This document shows, one piece after another, positions 9,463 to 18,724 of a stretch of DNA of 64,000 nt. The notes beneath the pieces were generated by a model. It did no database searches. It was given only the letters and a program-made list of their open reading frames with translations, and was not told the origin of the DNA. The translations under genes and the position numbers were made by a program. The stretch comes from Paenibacillus caseinilyticus (GTDB taxonomy: Bacteria > Bacillota > Bacilli > Paenibacillales > NBRC-103111): contig NZ_JAQAGY010000008.1 of NCBI RefSeq assembly GCF_027533645.1, forward strand, positions 235,344 through 299,343, written 5' to 3'. Each line of letters starts with the position of its first letter. Position 1 is the first letter of the stretch.

Positions 9463-9825
9463 TCAAGAAGCAAAGGCTTTCTTGAGCGCTTCGCGCACCC
9501 TGTCCTTATTGAACGGCTTCACGATGAAGTCGCTGGCCCCCATGGAGACCGCACGAATCAGCAGGGCCTGCTGGCCCATGGCCGATACCATGATGACTTT
9601 GGCTTCCGGATGGCGGCTGCGGATCTCTTCGAGCGCCGTCATCCCGTCCATCTCGGGCATGGTGATATCCAGCGTCACCAGGTCGGGTTTTATTTCTTCA
9701 TACTTTGTCAGCGCTTCCATCCCGTTGCTTGCCTCTGCGGCAATCTCATAACCCAGTTCCTGGATGACATTTTTCAGTATCATCCGCATGAACAGCGAAT
9801 CATCAACGACCAGAATTTTTTTCAT
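9463..9825 (-). CDS. cheY: CheY-like chemotaxis response regulator
   Basis: This is a 120-residue single receiver domain with all CheY landmarks: KILVVDDS at the start, the phospho-Asp in VTLDITMPEMDG, Ser in VMVSAMGQ and Lys in IVKPF. CheY carries the chemotaxis signal to the flagellar switch. No che operon surrounds it, so it may be an accessory copy; the window also has two chemoreceptors. It is transcribed divergently from the oxidoreductase gene. A promoter candidate lies ~200 bp upstream, implying a long 5' leader. Confidence 0.85.
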   Translation of the reverse strand: MKKILVVDDSLFMRMILKNVIQELGYEIAAEASNGMEALTKYEEIKPDLVTLDITMPEMDGMTALEEIRSRHPEAKVIMVSAMGQQALLIRAVSMGASDFIVKPFNKDRVREALKKAFAS

Positions 9826-10010
9826 CTCGGCCTCAGCCCCCGTCTCATCGTTGTTATCCCTTCAGGTGAAGCATTGGACTGCATACCAAATACCCCGCAA
9901 TACCGTAAGGGGCCTTGTGTGCGCTGTATCAGCGTCTACGCTGCTTAGGGGTTCTCTATCCGGCTACCGCCCGTAAAGGCCGTGCCGATCCGGTCCGGTT
10001 ACCGGGAATT

Positions 10011-10026
10011 CGTACATAGGTGTACG
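10011..10026. promoter_or_regulatory. CGTACA-tagg-TGTACG operator-like dyad
   Basis: A perfect 6-bp inverted repeat around four bases, extending imperfectly to ~10-bp arms, directly abuts the minus-strand -10 box. That is where a repressor would block cheY transcription. Its GTACR core is vaguely AraR-like but does not match that consensus well. Confidence 0.4.
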
Positions 10027-10027
10027 T

Positions 10028-10057
10028 ATTATAGCATTATCCTCCAAAGAAAGACAA
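10028..10057 (-). promoter_or_regulatory. candidate sigma-A promoter of cheY
   Basis: On the minus strand TTGTCT (10052-10057) and a perfect TATAAT (10028-10033) are separated by 18 bp. Confidence 0.5.
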
Positions 10058-10103
10058 GAAGGGACGAAACCTGCAAAAGAAAGTGGCTCCCCTCCTCCCC
10101 CCT

Positions 10104-10112
10104 TGGTATAAT
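10104..10112 (+). promoter_or_regulatory. extended -10 promoter of the oxidoreductase gene
   Basis: TGGTATAAT is a perfect -10 with the TGn extension, 40 bp before the ATG. The -35 region is weak. Confidence 0.5.
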
Positions 10113-10151
10113 GGTCTGGACTATCAACCGGCTGGAGAGGGGACGAACGCA

Positions 10152-11120
10152 ATGAAAGAGATACGATGGGGGATCATCGGCTGCGGCAGCGTGACCGAAG
10201 TCAAAAGCGGCCCCGCCTTCCAAAAAGCCGAAGGCTCCCGGCTGACCGCCGTCATGCGCAGGGACGGACGGCTGGCGGAGGATTATGCGAAACGGCACGG
10301 CGTACCCAAATGGTACGAGCATGCGGAAGATCTGATTGCGGACGAGGAAGTGGATGCGGTCTACATCGCTACCCCTCCCGCGTTCCACAAATCATATGCC
10401 ATCGAAGCCTGCCGGGCAGGCAAGCCGGTATACGTCGAGAAGCCGATGGCGATGAATGCGGCGGAATGCGAAGAAATGGCGGCGGCAGCGCTCCGCTATG
10501 GCGTACCGCTCTATGTCGCCTACTACCGCAGGGCGCTCCCGAGGTTCACTCAAGTGAAAGCGTGGCTCGACGCCGGTGCGATCGGCGATATTCTTACCGT
10601 GAACACCATGCATATGGCGCAGCCCCGTGCCGAAGAACGCGACGGCTCCTCGACATCCTGGCGCATCCGCCCCGAACTGTCGGGCGGCGGCTACTTCTTC
10701 GATCTCGCGAGTCATACGCTCGATCTGCTCGATTATCTCCTGGGTCCAGTCGGGGCGGCCAGCGGCTTCGCTTCGAATCTCGGGGGATACTATACCGCGG
10801 AAGATACGGTGACGGGAGCCTACCGGTTCGAGTCGGGCGTGCACGGCACCGGCACCTGGTGTTTTGCCGCCGACCGTTCCTTCGAGTACAATGAAATCGC
10901 CGGCACGAAGGGGCGAATCGAGTTCTCCACCTTCACCGAAGCGCCGGTGAGGCTTATCCTAGAATCCGGTACGGAAGAGCTGCACATCCCGAATCCCCCC
11001 CATGTACAGCAGCCTCTCATTCAAGGGATTGTGGACGAGCTTCTGGGACGGGGCAGCTCGCTCAGTACGGGCGCATCGGCTATCCGCACAAGCAGGGTAA
11101 TGGATGCCCTCGTGCGCTGA
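10152..11120 (+). CDS. Gfo/Idh/MocA-family NAD(P)-dependent oxidoreductase
   Basis: This 322-residue protein has an N-terminal Rossmann fold (WGIIGCGSVTE at residues 6-16), the family motif VEKPMAMN near residue 95 and a C-terminal alpha/beta substrate domain. Members oxidise or reduce sugars, inositols or their derivatives. The ATG at 10152 follows GGAGAGGGG; the longer open frame from 10083 runs through the promoter and is rejected. A LacI-type regulator gene follows 52 bp later on the same strand, which suggests control by a sugar. The substrate is unknown. Confidence 0.88.
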   Translation: MKEIRWGIIGCGSVTEVKSGPAFQKAEGSRLTAVMRRDGRLAEDYAKRHGVPKWYEHAEDLIADEEVDAVYIATPPAFHKSYAIEACRAGKPVYVEKPMAMNAAECEEMAAAALRYGVPLYVAYYRRALPRFTQVKAWLDAGAIGDILTVNTMHMAQPRAEERDGSSTSWRIRPELSGGGYFFDLASHTLDLLDYLLGPVGAASGFASNLGGYYTAEDTVTGAYRFESGVHGTGTWCFAADRSFEYNEIAGTKGRIEFSTFTEAPVRLILESGTEELHIPNPPHVQQPLIQGIVDELLGRGSSLSTGASAIRTSRVMDALVR

Positions 11121-11172
11121 GCCGCCCTCCTCCGTCCTGCATCAGACTGTTTAATGAAGGAAGCGGTTCCGC

Positions 11173-12192
11173 ATGAAAAAAGTAACGATCAACGATATCG
11201 CCCGGGCTGCGAATGTAGCCAAATCGACCGTATCGAAAGTCATGAACGACGCTCCTACGGTCTCGCCCGACACCAAGCGGAGGGTCCGGGCGATCATGAA
11301 GCAGATGAACTATACGCCAAGCTCCATCGCCACACAGCTCGCCCGCCGGAGCTCCTCGACGATCGGGCTGCTCGTGGACTTGTCGCGCAAGGCCGATTTT
11401 TTGAACCACTTCTTCTATACGATCATCGGCGGAATCGAGAATGTCGCCGGCCCGCTGCATTATGAACTTACCATCTCGAACATCCAGTCGGCCGGCGAGG
11501 ACAACTTCATGAACAGGCTCGTCCGGGGACGCAAAGTGGACGGACTCATCATGGAGAAGTCCATCCTGACCCGGGAGCAGCTGGAGGAGCTGATCGCCCT
11601 TCAGTTTCCGTTCGTCTCCATCGGTGCCATAGCGGATGCCCCGGACGTCAGTTCCGTCGATATCGACAATAAGCTGGGAGCGCAGATGCTGACGGAGCAT
11701 CTGCTCGGGCAAGGCTGCCGGCGCCTGGCCTTCCTCGGCGGAGACCCCTCCGACTCCATCTTCGAGAGCCGCAGATCCGGCTTTGCCGGCAGCTTGGAGC
11801 AGCACGGCCTGCAAGGCAGTGTCGCCTGCGGGGAGGGCACCGTGCCGGAAGGATACCGCCTGATGCGTGAAAGGCTGGCATCGGGGGAGATCCCGGACGG
11901 GGTCGTATGCATCAGCAACTATATTGCCTTCGGGGTCCTCCAGGCCGTTCAGGAGCGGGGGCTGCGTATTCCCGAGGACATCTGCATCGTCACCTTCGAC
12001 GACTACCCACTGGCTCCATATACGACTCCCCCGCTCACCTGCCTGCTGCTCGATACCTTCGAGCTCGGCGCCGAGGCGGCTTCCATGCTGATGGAACGGA
12101 TGGACGGTTCCCCCTGCCCGGTGGAGAACCGCCTGATCACGCCGACCCTGATTCCCCGGCAATCCTCCCTGCGCCTGCCGCCGGAAGACTGA
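11173..12192 (+). CDS. LacI/GalR-family transcriptional regulator
   Basis: This 339-residue repressor has an N-terminal helix-turn-helix (TINDIARAANVAKSTVSKVM, residues 5-24) and the hinge region NYTPSSIATQLA. A periplasmic-binding-protein-like effector domain fills the rest, ending near VTFDDYPLAPY. GAAGGAAG lies 9 bp before the ATG. It follows the Gfo/Idh gene closely and probably controls it together with sugar genes elsewhere. A strong terminator ends the unit. Confidence 0.9.
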   Translation: MKKVTINDIARAANVAKSTVSKVMNDAPTVSPDTKRRVRAIMKQMNYTPSSIATQLARRSSSTIGLLVDLSRKADFLNHFFYTIIGGIENVAGPLHYELTISNIQSAGEDNFMNRLVRGRKVDGLIMEKSILTREQLEELIALQFPFVSIGAIADAPDVSSVDIDNKLGAQMLTEHLLGQGCRRLAFLGGDPSDSIFESRRSGFAGSLEQHGLQGSVACGEGTVPEGYRLMRERLASGEIPDGVVCISNYIAFGVLQAVQERGLRIPEDICIVTFDDYPLAPYTTPPLTCLLLDTFELGAEAASMLMERMDGSPCPVENRLITPTLIPRQSSLRLPPED

Positions 12193-12254
12193 AGAACTGC
12201 CTGCCGCTCGCTGCTTCCGAATCAGGAATGGGTATCGAAGCGGCATACGAAGAA

Positions 12255-12297
12255 GCCACCCTACTGCCGGACATCGGCGGGAGGGTGGCTTTTTTTG
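12255..12297 (+). terminator. rho-independent terminator after the LacI gene
   Basis: An 8-bp stem (GCCACCCT / AGGGTGGC) is followed by seven to eight T residues, about 60 bp after the stop codon. Confidence 0.85.
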
Positions 12298-12317
12298 CGT
12301 TTATGCTATTTTTGCGG

Positions 12318-14813
12318 TTATGCTTTATTCGGATGCTGGGTATTGTCCGGGTCCGGACGCTGGTCTGACTCCGAAGGCTCTTCATTCCTGGGGGGCAGTC
12401 CCACGGCCACCAGCTCCTCCCAGAAGCGGCTGAACGCATCCGCGCGCAGCGGCGGGCTGTAATAGTACCCCTGCACCTGATCGCAGTTCTGCTCGCGGAG
12501 AAAATCAAGCTGCTCTTTCGTCTCCACTCCCTCGGCAATGACCGACAGCTTCAAGTGATGGGCCATGGCTACGATGGTCGCGACGATAGAGGCCCCGCTC
12601 TCTTCCTTATAGATATCGCGGACGAACGACTGGTCGATCTTCAGCTTATCGATCGGAAAGCGGTTCAGGTAGCTCAGCGAGCTGTAGCCCGTACCGAAAT
12701 CGTCCATGCTGACCTTGACCCCAAGCGACTTCAGCCTCAGCAGCGTTCCTTCGGTTGCGGCCGCATCCATGGCCATGCTCTCGGTAATCTCGAGCTCCAG
12801 GAACTCCGGCGAGAGACCGGATTCCGTCAGGGCCTCCTGTACCATCTCCACGAGATTCGGCTGCTCGAACTGCTTGATCGACAGGTTCACCGAGACAGGC
12901 ACCGGCGGGCGGCCCTCCAGCTGCCATTGCCGGTTCTGCCGGCAGGCCGCCCGCAGCACCCAGCTGCCGATCGGATTGATCAGGCCGCTCTCCTCGGCTA
13001 CCGGAATGAAGATGCCGGGAGGAATATTCCCGCGCTCCGGATGATGCCAGCGCAGGAGAGCTTCCGCGCCGATCAGCTTCCCGAACATGTCGAGCTGCGG
13101 CTGGTAGTGCACTTCGAACTGCCCGCGCTCGATCGCTTCACGCAGCCCGTTCTCCAGTTCAATCTTCTCCTTCGTCTGCATGTCCATGTCAGCCGTGTAA
13201 GCCAGCGCCCGCCCTTGTCCTTCCTTCTTCGACCGGGACAAAGCCGTATGGGCGTGTTCCAGCAGCGTCTCTTCGGTCTCGGCGCTCCCGGACAGAGCGT
13301 AGCCGATACTGAAGCTGAGATACAGCTTATGCGCATCCAGATCGAACGGAAGGCGGAGGGCCTCCACCAACTGCCGGACCTCTTCCTCCGGATCCTTCCT
13401 TCCGCTCCACGGAAGGAGAACGGCGAATTCGTCACTGCCGATTCTCGCCACCGTGCTTCCTTCCCAGGAAGCGCCCTGCAGCCGGCCCGCCAGCTGTCGC
13501 AGAAGCGAGTCGCCCAGCTTCGAGCCGATCGAGTCGTTCATCATCTTGAAGCGGTCGATATCCAGCAGGAGGAGCATGATATCCGGACTCCTGCCGCTCT
13601 CGCGGATCTGCGACAGCAGGTATCTGCGGTTCGGCAGCCCGGTCAGATCATCATGATAAGCCATATATTCGATGAGCCGCTCGTTCTCTTTTTTCTTCGA
13701 GATATCCTGGATAATCCCGTAGACGCCGGTGACCTTGCCGTCGATATGGATCGGTACGGTCGTAATGTTGACGGCTACGGAATATCCGTCCTTATGCAGG
13801 ACCACAGACTCGAATTGGGCCGATTCGCCGTAGGCGACGGCTTCATTGAAGTACTGCAGAAGCTCGGCATGGTTCTTGGAGGATTTCAGTTCGGACAAGA
13901 ACAGCTCGAGCGATTCGTTCTTGCTGAAGCCCGTAATCCGGGTAATCGCCGGATTCACCGACGTGATTCTTCCTCCGAGATCCAGCGAGACCACGCCGTC
14001 CAGATTATTCTCGAAGAGCGACTTGAACTGCTGGTCTCTCTCCAGCAGCTTCGTGGTGGCTATCGCGATCCGCCGGTCGAAGAACGCAATGAGAAGAGCG
14101 GCGGAGAGCAGGACCAGCGCGGCCAGGCCTACCCCGTACCCCAAGGAAGTCCCTCCCATGACCAGGCCGTGGGCATGCTCCTGCGAATCCACCGGCGTGA
14201 AGCGTGCCGCTGCCATGCCTGTATAATGCATGCCGGCAATCGCACCGCCCATCACCAGGCCGCTTGCCACCTTACGGTAGAAGGATTTCCATCCGTTCTC
14301 GCGGCTGAAGTAGAACGTAAGCCATAGGGCGGATATGGAAGCCGCCGCTGCTACGGCCAGGGAAGCGGCGAATGGCAGCGGGGCATAGGAGATGGATGCA
14401 TTCATCTTCATCGAAGCCATGCCTGTATAATGCATGGCCGCCACGCCGAGGCCCATCAGGAGCCCGCCGGCCAGCAGCCGGGGCATCCGGAGGCGGGTGC
14501 GTGCGATCATGGATAAGGCGGCGTAAGAACCTAAGACGGCGAACAGCATGGAGAGGAGCACCCCTCCAAGATCATAGCTTGTATGTATCGGCAGTTGGAA
14601 CGCCAGCATCGCCACAAAATGCATAGACCAAATCCCGATTCCCATTGCGAAGGCAGCCATGAGAAGCCAAGCCCGCCTTGCCCTTCCCCCGGATGAAGCT
14701 ACCCGCCCTCCCAGATCAAGTGCGGTATACGAAGCAATGACGGCGATAACATAAGACAAGACGACGAGAACCCGTTCATACGATCCTTCGATACCCAGTT
14801 CGGTCGGGTGCAT
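12318..14813 (-). CDS. MHYT-PAS-GGDEF-EAL membrane sensor
   Basis: This 831-residue protein has an N-terminal MHYT domain (residues ~10-240) with the repeated motifs SMHFVAM, AAMHYTGM and AGMHYTGM. These were proposed to bind metal and to sense a gas such as O2, CO or NO. A PAS domain (~260-380), a GGDEF domain (~395-550) and an EAL domain (~570-810) follow. The GGDEF motif reads GSDEF (near 459) and has no upstream RxxD inhibitory site. The EAL part keeps EALLRW, EITES, DDFGTG and AEGVE. It should bind or turn over cyclic-di-GMP, with phosphodiesterase activity the safer guess. Confidence 0.9.
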   Translation of the reverse strand: MHPTELGIEGSYERVLVVLSYVIAVIASYTALDLGGRVASSGGRARRAWLLMAAFAMGIGIWSMHFVAMLAFQLPIHTSYDLGGVLLSMLFAVLGSYAALSMIARTRLRMPRLLAGGLLMGLGVAAMHYTGMASMKMNASISYAPLPFAASLAVAAAASISALWLTFYFSRENGWKSFYRKVASGLVMGGAIAGMHYTGMAAARFTPVDSQEHAHGLVMGGTSLGYGVGLAALVLLSAALLIAFFDRRIAIATTKLLERDQQFKSLFENNLDGVVSLDLGGRITSVNPAITRITGFSKNESLELFLSELKSSKNHAELLQYFNEAVAYGESAQFESVVLHKDGYSVAVNITTVPIHIDGKVTGVYGIIQDISKKKENERLIEYMAYHDDLTGLPNRRYLLSQIRESGRSPDIMLLLLDIDRFKMMNDSIGSKLGDSLLRQLAGRLQGASWEGSTVARIGSDEFAVLLPWSGRKDPEEEVRQLVEALRLPFDLDAHKLYLSFSIGYALSGSAETEETLLEHAHTALSRSKKEGQGRALAYTADMDMQTKEKIELENGLREAIERGQFEVHYQPQLDMFGKLIGAEALLRWHHPERGNIPPGIFIPVAEESGLINPIGSWVLRAACRQNRQWQLEGRPPVPVSVNLSIKQFEQPNLVEMVQEALTESGLSPEFLELEITESMAMDAAATEGTLLRLKSLGVKVSMDDFGTGYSSLSYLNRFPIDKLKIDQSFVRDIYKEESGASIVATIVAMAHHLKLSVIAEGVETKEQLDFLREQNCDQVQGYYYSPPLRADAFSRFWEELVAVGLPPRNEEPSESDQRPDPDNTQHPNKA

Positions 14814-14845
14814 TTCAACCCTCCTTCATTTTAGTCGAATAAAAG

Positions 14846-14888
14846 GACACCAGAAGCCCTCTCCCGCTTCAGGAATGGGCTTCTGGTG
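14846..14888 (-). terminator. terminator of the xylF-chemoreceptor operon
   Basis: A 13-bp perfect stem (ACACCAGAAGCCC) with a 17-base loop lies 32 bp after the chemoreceptor stop and is followed on the minus strand by CCTTTTATT. Confidence 0.75.
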
Positions 14889-14920
14889 TACATGCCGCAT
14901 AGAGCACCAGGAAAGAACTC

Positions 14921-16624
14921 TTACAGCTTGAATATCGCGAGCGATTCCTGCAGATCTTCCGCCAGGCGGGACAGCATGGCAGACGCTGCTGCTATCTCTT
15001 CCATCGTCGCGTTCTGCTCTTCGGCGGAAGCGGCTACGCCCTGTGAATGCTGCGAGGCTTCCATCGCTACGCCCGAGATCACGTTGAGGTCCTTGACGAC
15101 CTGATCGGTCTCATGACGGATATGCTGGGCGTCCTGCACCGATTTTTGGGAGATCTCATGCACCTTGGCGATGGCATGACGGATGTTCTCGAAGGCGGTG
15201 CCCGCCTGTCCGATAATGACCGTACCTTCCTTCACCGCCGTGTTGCCTTCTTCCATGGACACCATGGCATGGTGGATCTCGCCTTGGATCTCGGTGATCA
15301 GCGTATTGATCTGGTCGGCAGCCTGACGGGATTGCTCCGCCAGTTTGCGGACTTCCTCGGCGACGACGGCGAATCCTCTGCCGTGCTCGCCCGAGCGGGC
15401 CGCTTCAATAGCCGCGTTCAGCGCAAGCAGATTGGTCTGCGTAGCGATCGTCGAGATGAGCGAGACGATGTCGCCGATCTTCGCGGACTTCTCGCCAAGC
15501 GCGAACACATAGCGGGAAGAAGAAGATACCTTCTCTTCGATCAGGCCGATCTGTGCGACGGACTGGCTTACTACGCGGTTGCCGCGCTGGGAATGGTCGA
15601 TCGCTTCGTTCGACGTCTGGGCGACATCCTCGAGCGAACGGTTCACCCCGTCCACGCTGCGGGTGAGCTGCTGGGAAGATTCCAGCGACTGCTGCATCGT
15701 ACGGCTCTGCTTCTCCGACCCGTCGGCAATCTCTTGTACGGCGACCGTAATGACTTCCGTCGCCTGTGCCGTCTGCTCGGCGGAAGCCGTCAGCTCCTCG
15801 GACGTGGCTGCAACCTGCTGGGATGCGAGGATGATGTTCGACAGCTTCTCGCGCAGGCTCACGGCCAGGCCGCTGATATCCTTGGAGAGATCGCCCACTT
15901 CGTCGCGCAGTGTGATCACCGGCGCCTCTGCGGTCAGGTCTCCGTCAGCAATACGCGACACGTAAGTCGAGATGCGGCGGATCGCGCCGCCGATCTGCAT
16001 CGAGATCCACGCGGCTGCCGCGATGGCGAACAGAATCGCGATGATACCGAGCGTGATCATGATCGTCTTGCTCGAAGTGATGATGGAGCCGGCTTCGGCG
16101 GATTCCATCTCGGCTTCCAGCCGGTTTGCTGCTACAAGCTCCTTCACGGATTCGTTTGCTTTCTTGCTCAAATACTTCATCAAGTTGATCGTCTTTATCT
16201 CCGTAAGCGAACTGCCCGGTGTCTCCACTTCCTGGATCAACAGCGGGATCGTGCCCTCAAAAGCTTCCCAGTCATTCGTAAACTGATAGTAAAGCCTCTC
16301 GGTCCCGTGCCCCTGCGGCATGCTGCCATACTTTGCACGCAGCTCTTTCATTTTACTTTGTTCTGCAGTGATGACTTTCTTCAGTTCTTGGATTTCGCTG
16401 TATTTGCTGGTGCTCAGCATCTGAAGCATGCTATTCTCCATATTCTTCATCGACAGGCCCATGTCATTAATCAGCACGACTTGCTGAAGTTGGACCGAGG
16501 TGATTCTCGTTACCGAATCCCCCAACATAGAGATCCGGAAGAGGCCGACCACGTTAGCTACCACCAGCAGGAAAGTACAGAGCAAGAACCCGCTAACCAG
16601 TTTGGCGCGAATGGAAAATCTCAT
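14921..16624 (-). CDS. methyl-accepting chemotaxis protein, paired with a sugar-binding lipoprotein
   Basis: This 567-residue chemoreceptor has TM1 (~10-31), an extracellular helical domain (~35-190, four-helix-bundle type), TM2 (~193-212), a HAMP domain and a long cytoplasmic coiled coil. The conserved hairpin tip ([20 protein letters not shown]) lies near residue 410. It lies 41 bp behind a xylose-binding-type lipoprotein gene on the same strand. The receptor therefore probably senses sugar through that protein, as Trg and Tar sense ribose- and maltose-binding proteins. The terminator at 14846-14888 closes the unit. Confidence 0.92.
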   Translation of the reverse strand: MRFSIRAKLVSGFLLCTFLLVVANVVGLFRISMLGDSVTRITSVQLQQVVLINDMGLSMKNMENSMLQMLSTSKYSEIQELKKVITAEQSKMKELRAKYGSMPQGHGTERLYYQFTNDWEAFEGTIPLLIQEVETPGSSLTEIKTINLMKYLSKKANESVKELVAANRLEAEMESAEAGSIITSSKTIMITLGIIAILFAIAAAAWISMQIGGAIRRISTYVSRIADGDLTAEAPVITLRDEVGDLSKDISGLAVSLREKLSNIILASQQVAATSEELTASAEQTAQATEVITVAVQEIADGSEKQSRTMQQSLESSQQLTRSVDGVNRSLEDVAQTSNEAIDHSQRGNRVVSQSVAQIGLIEEKVSSSSRYVFALGEKSAKIGDIVSLISTIATQTNLLALNAAIEAARSGEHGRGFAVVAEEVRKLAEQSRQAADQINTLITEIQGEIHHAMVSMEEGNTAVKEGTVIIGQAGTAFENIRHAIAKVHEISQKSVQDAQHIRHETDQVVKDLNVISGVAMEASQHSQGVAASAEEQNATMEEIAAASAMLSRLAEDLQESLAIFKL

Positions 16625-16665
16625 AAAATATTTCTCTCCTTCTTATGGTATACATCTGAAATCCA

Positions 16666-17718
16666 TTACGGCTGCGGCCACTGTTCTTTTGGAATGCCCT
16701 GGTACACGTCTTCCATAGCTGCATAGCCAGCTTTGATAACGGTGGACGCCATGTTCTCTTTGGTTACGACAACAGGCTCCAGCAGGTTGGAAGGCACGTC
16801 TTTCTTACCGTTCGGAACTTTGTTGTTGGAGGCAGGCTCCTTGTCTTCCGACAGCGAGATTGCCGCCTCAGCTGCTGCCTTGGCCATGTTCTCGATCGGC
16901 AGGTAAATGGTCATAGCCTGCGTCCCTCTCACAATGCGCTGAAGCGCCTCAAGTTCAGCATCCTGCCCCGATACCGGAACCTTCCCCGCAAGCCCGAGCT
17001 CGCTTAACGCCCGCACCGCGGCACCGGCTGTGCCGTCGTTAGCGGCAACGACGCCTTGGATATTGCCTTTCGTATCCGCAAGCGCTTGTTTCATATGCTT
17101 GTAGGCTTCTTCCGGCTTCCAGTCCGCGGAATACTCATCGGCGACCACGGTCACTTTGTCCTTATTCTTCTCCAGCACGGCAATGGAACCGTTGCGCAGA
17201 AGCACTGCGTTGTTATCGGTCTGCCCCCCGCCTATATACACATAGCTTCCCTGCGGGGCCCGCTTCAGTATATCTTCAGCCTGGAGTTCCCCTGCCTTTA
17301 CATTGTCGATGGAAACATAGAAATCCGCATCGGCATTCTTGATCAGCCGGGCGTAGGACAAGACTTTAATCCCTTTGCTGTGCGCCTTCTCGACAACCGC
17401 TCCGAGCAGAGGCGACTCCGTGTTCTGTGCAACGATCACCAACACTTTGACACCGCGTTCAATTAGCTGCTCCGCTTGTTCCGCCTGTTTCTTTTCATCG
17501 CCTCCCGCAGAGAGGGAGATAACCTCAGCACCGGATTGCCGTACGGAAGCCTCAAAATTGTCACGATCACGCTGCCAGCGCTCGTCAATCAGGTTGTGCA
17601 CCGAGAACCCGATGACTGTTTTGTTCTGCTCCACTGCCGGTGCGCCAGGACTGCAAGCAGACAGCAGCAAAAGCAAGGTCCCACCCAGTATCAGATTTCT
17701 TTGTCTCAGACGAGTCAT
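16666..17718 (-). CDS. xylF: xylose-binding-type substrate-binding lipoprotein
   Basis: This 350-residue lipoprotein has a signal peptide ending in the lipobox LLSAC (Cys22). It is followed by a type I periplasmic-binding-protein fold of the XylF group: VIGFSVHNLIDERWQRD, a KVLSYARLI strand, YVYIGGGQTDNNA and VVAANDGTAGAA are typical. It would be anchored outside the membrane and bind D-xylose or a related sugar. No permease or ATPase genes adjoin it; the only partner is the chemoreceptor gene 41 bp downstream. AAGGAG precedes the ATG. The sugar specificity is inferred. Confidence 0.85.
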   Translation of the reverse strand: MTRLRQRNLILGGTLLLLLSACSPGAPAVEQNKTVIGFSVHNLIDERWQRDRDNFEASVRQSGAEVISLSAGGDEKKQAEQAEQLIERGVKVLVIVAQNTESPLLGAVVEKAHSKGIKVLSYARLIKNADADFYVSIDNVKAGELQAEDILKRAPQGSYVYIGGGQTDNNAVLLRNGSIAVLEKNKDKVTVVADEYSADWKPEEAYKHMKQALADTKGNIQGVVAANDGTAGAAVRALSELGLAGKVPVSGQDAELEALQRIVRGTQAMTIYLPIENMAKAAAEAAISLSEDKEPASNNKVPNGKKDVPSNLLEPVVVTKENMASTVIKAGYAAMEDVYQGIPKEQWPQP

Positions 17719-17839
17719 ATCCTTTGCTCCTTAGTAGTGAAATTAATGATGCTGTATGAAGCTATAACTGTAGTATCGGTTGTTGCCATGAAAGCCTGAA
17801 TAGGCTATCCCGTATAATTTAGTGAGAAATAATAACAAA

Positions 17840-17867
17840 AACACCGGACGCAGGATGCGCCGGTGTT
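17840..17867 (-). terminator. terminator of the 58-codon gene
   Basis: An 8-bp stem (AACACCGG / CCGGTGTT) is followed on the minus strand by TTTTTGTTATT, 54 bp beyond the small gene's stop. The rest of the 202 bp between xylF and the small gene shows nothing else. Confidence 0.7.
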
Positions 17868-17920
17868 AGACTGAATCACCAAAGATGAAAACGAAGATGG
17901 AAACGAAACATCCACCCGTC

Positions 17921-18097
17921 CTACTCTTCGCTGTCGCCGCTGAGATACTCTGCAGCATTATGATAAGCCTTCTTCGCGGCATCTGCCGTGTTCTCCGCCG
18001 CGTTCCCTATGGCCTCACCGGCAGATTGCAGGCCCTCTTGAGCCGATTCCGCGGTGTTCTCCATCCATCCTCCACCGTTCCGATCCCGCTTAGTCAT
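17921..18097 (-). CDS. small Ala/Glu-rich helical protein of unknown function
   Basis: This 58-residue protein begins MTKRDRNGGGWMENTAESAQ and continues with repeated Ala/Glu/Asn helical segments (GEAIGNAAENTADAAKKAYH). A textbook ribosome site (GAGGAGGTG, 7 bp before the ATG) and a terminator 54 bp after the stop make it a convincing gene despite its size. The amphipathic pattern resembles small CsbD-like or LEA-like stress and spore proteins, but no family is certain. Confidence 0.7.
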   Translation of the reverse strand: MTKRDRNGGGWMENTAESAQEGLQSAGEAIGNAAENTADAAKKAYHNAAEYLSGDSEE

Positions 18098-18170
18098 GTT
18101 CGCACACCTCCTCTTTGTTTCATCCCGTTTAGATTCCCATAACCGCCTCCGAACTATACCGGCGCCGCAG

Positions 18171-18521
18171 CTACCTCCATCTCGTCATGACGAACCCGCC
18201 TACAACAAGGGTCAAGCCCGCGTAGGTTCTCCACGTCGGCACTTCCTTTAAGAACAGGTAACCCATCAGCACACAGATCCCGATCTCCAGGCCCTTGGAG
18301 ACGCTGAGCGCGAAAGTCAGATTCCCGAAGGCCTTATACAAGTATTTCACCCCGTAGGCGATCATGACATTGGAGAGAAACATCAGCGGCAGCAGCTTCA
18401 ACTGAAACCAGACCATGGGCCATAACCCCGGATCGACATGCTTCGCCTGATAGGAGAAGATGCTGTTGATCGTCAAAAGCCCCGCCAGCAGCAAACCTAG
18501 ACCATACACAAGAATCAGCAT
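18171..18521 (-). CDS. small DMT-superfamily (SMR/EamA-type) membrane transporter
   Basis: This 116-residue protein has four predicted helices: residues ~2-22, ~36-57, ~68-88 and ~95-113. Length and layout fit the small multidrug resistance / EamA half-transporter group, including the FLKEVPT motif before the last helix. The usual SMR active-site Glu in helix 1 is not evident, so it may be a single-EamA-domain relative acting as an oligomer. The substrate is unknown. AGGAGAAAGGAAC precedes the ATG. Confidence 0.7.
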   Translation of the reverse strand: MLILVYGLGLLLAGLLTINSIFSYQAKHVDPGLWPMVWFQLKLLPLMFLSNVMIAYGVKYLYKAFGNLTFALSVSKGLEIGICVLMGYLFLKEVPTWRTYAGLTLVVGGFVMTRWR

Positions 18522-18645
18522 CGTTAACCGTTCCTTTCTCCTGCAAGCCTTACGTCTCTACCATGCCCTGTTTCGTACCGGCGCACCCGCCGGATAGATA
18601 GGCGCTGCGGCATAATACACGGGCGAGTCCGGGCATGCTAAAGGA

Positions 18646-18690
18646 AAAAAGCGCCCCGGAAGAGCCGATGGCTCCCCAAGACGCTTGTAT
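18646..18690 (-). terminator. terminator of the NlpC/P60 gene
   Basis: A long G-U-containing stem around GGAGCCatcGGCTC is followed on the minus strand by six T residues, 35 bp after the stop. Confidence 0.7.
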
Positions 18691-18724
18691 GCAAGTGCAA
18701 GTCGAACGGATTGAGAGCTACCGA

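Larger units (their letters stand above)
9826..10151. other. 326-bp divergent control region
   Basis: This region lies between cheY (minus) and the oxidoreductase gene (plus). It holds the minus-strand promoter, the dyad and the plus-strand extended -10 listed separately. The part from 9826 to 10010 would be the untranslated cheY leader; no small gene was recognised in it. Confidence 0.5.
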
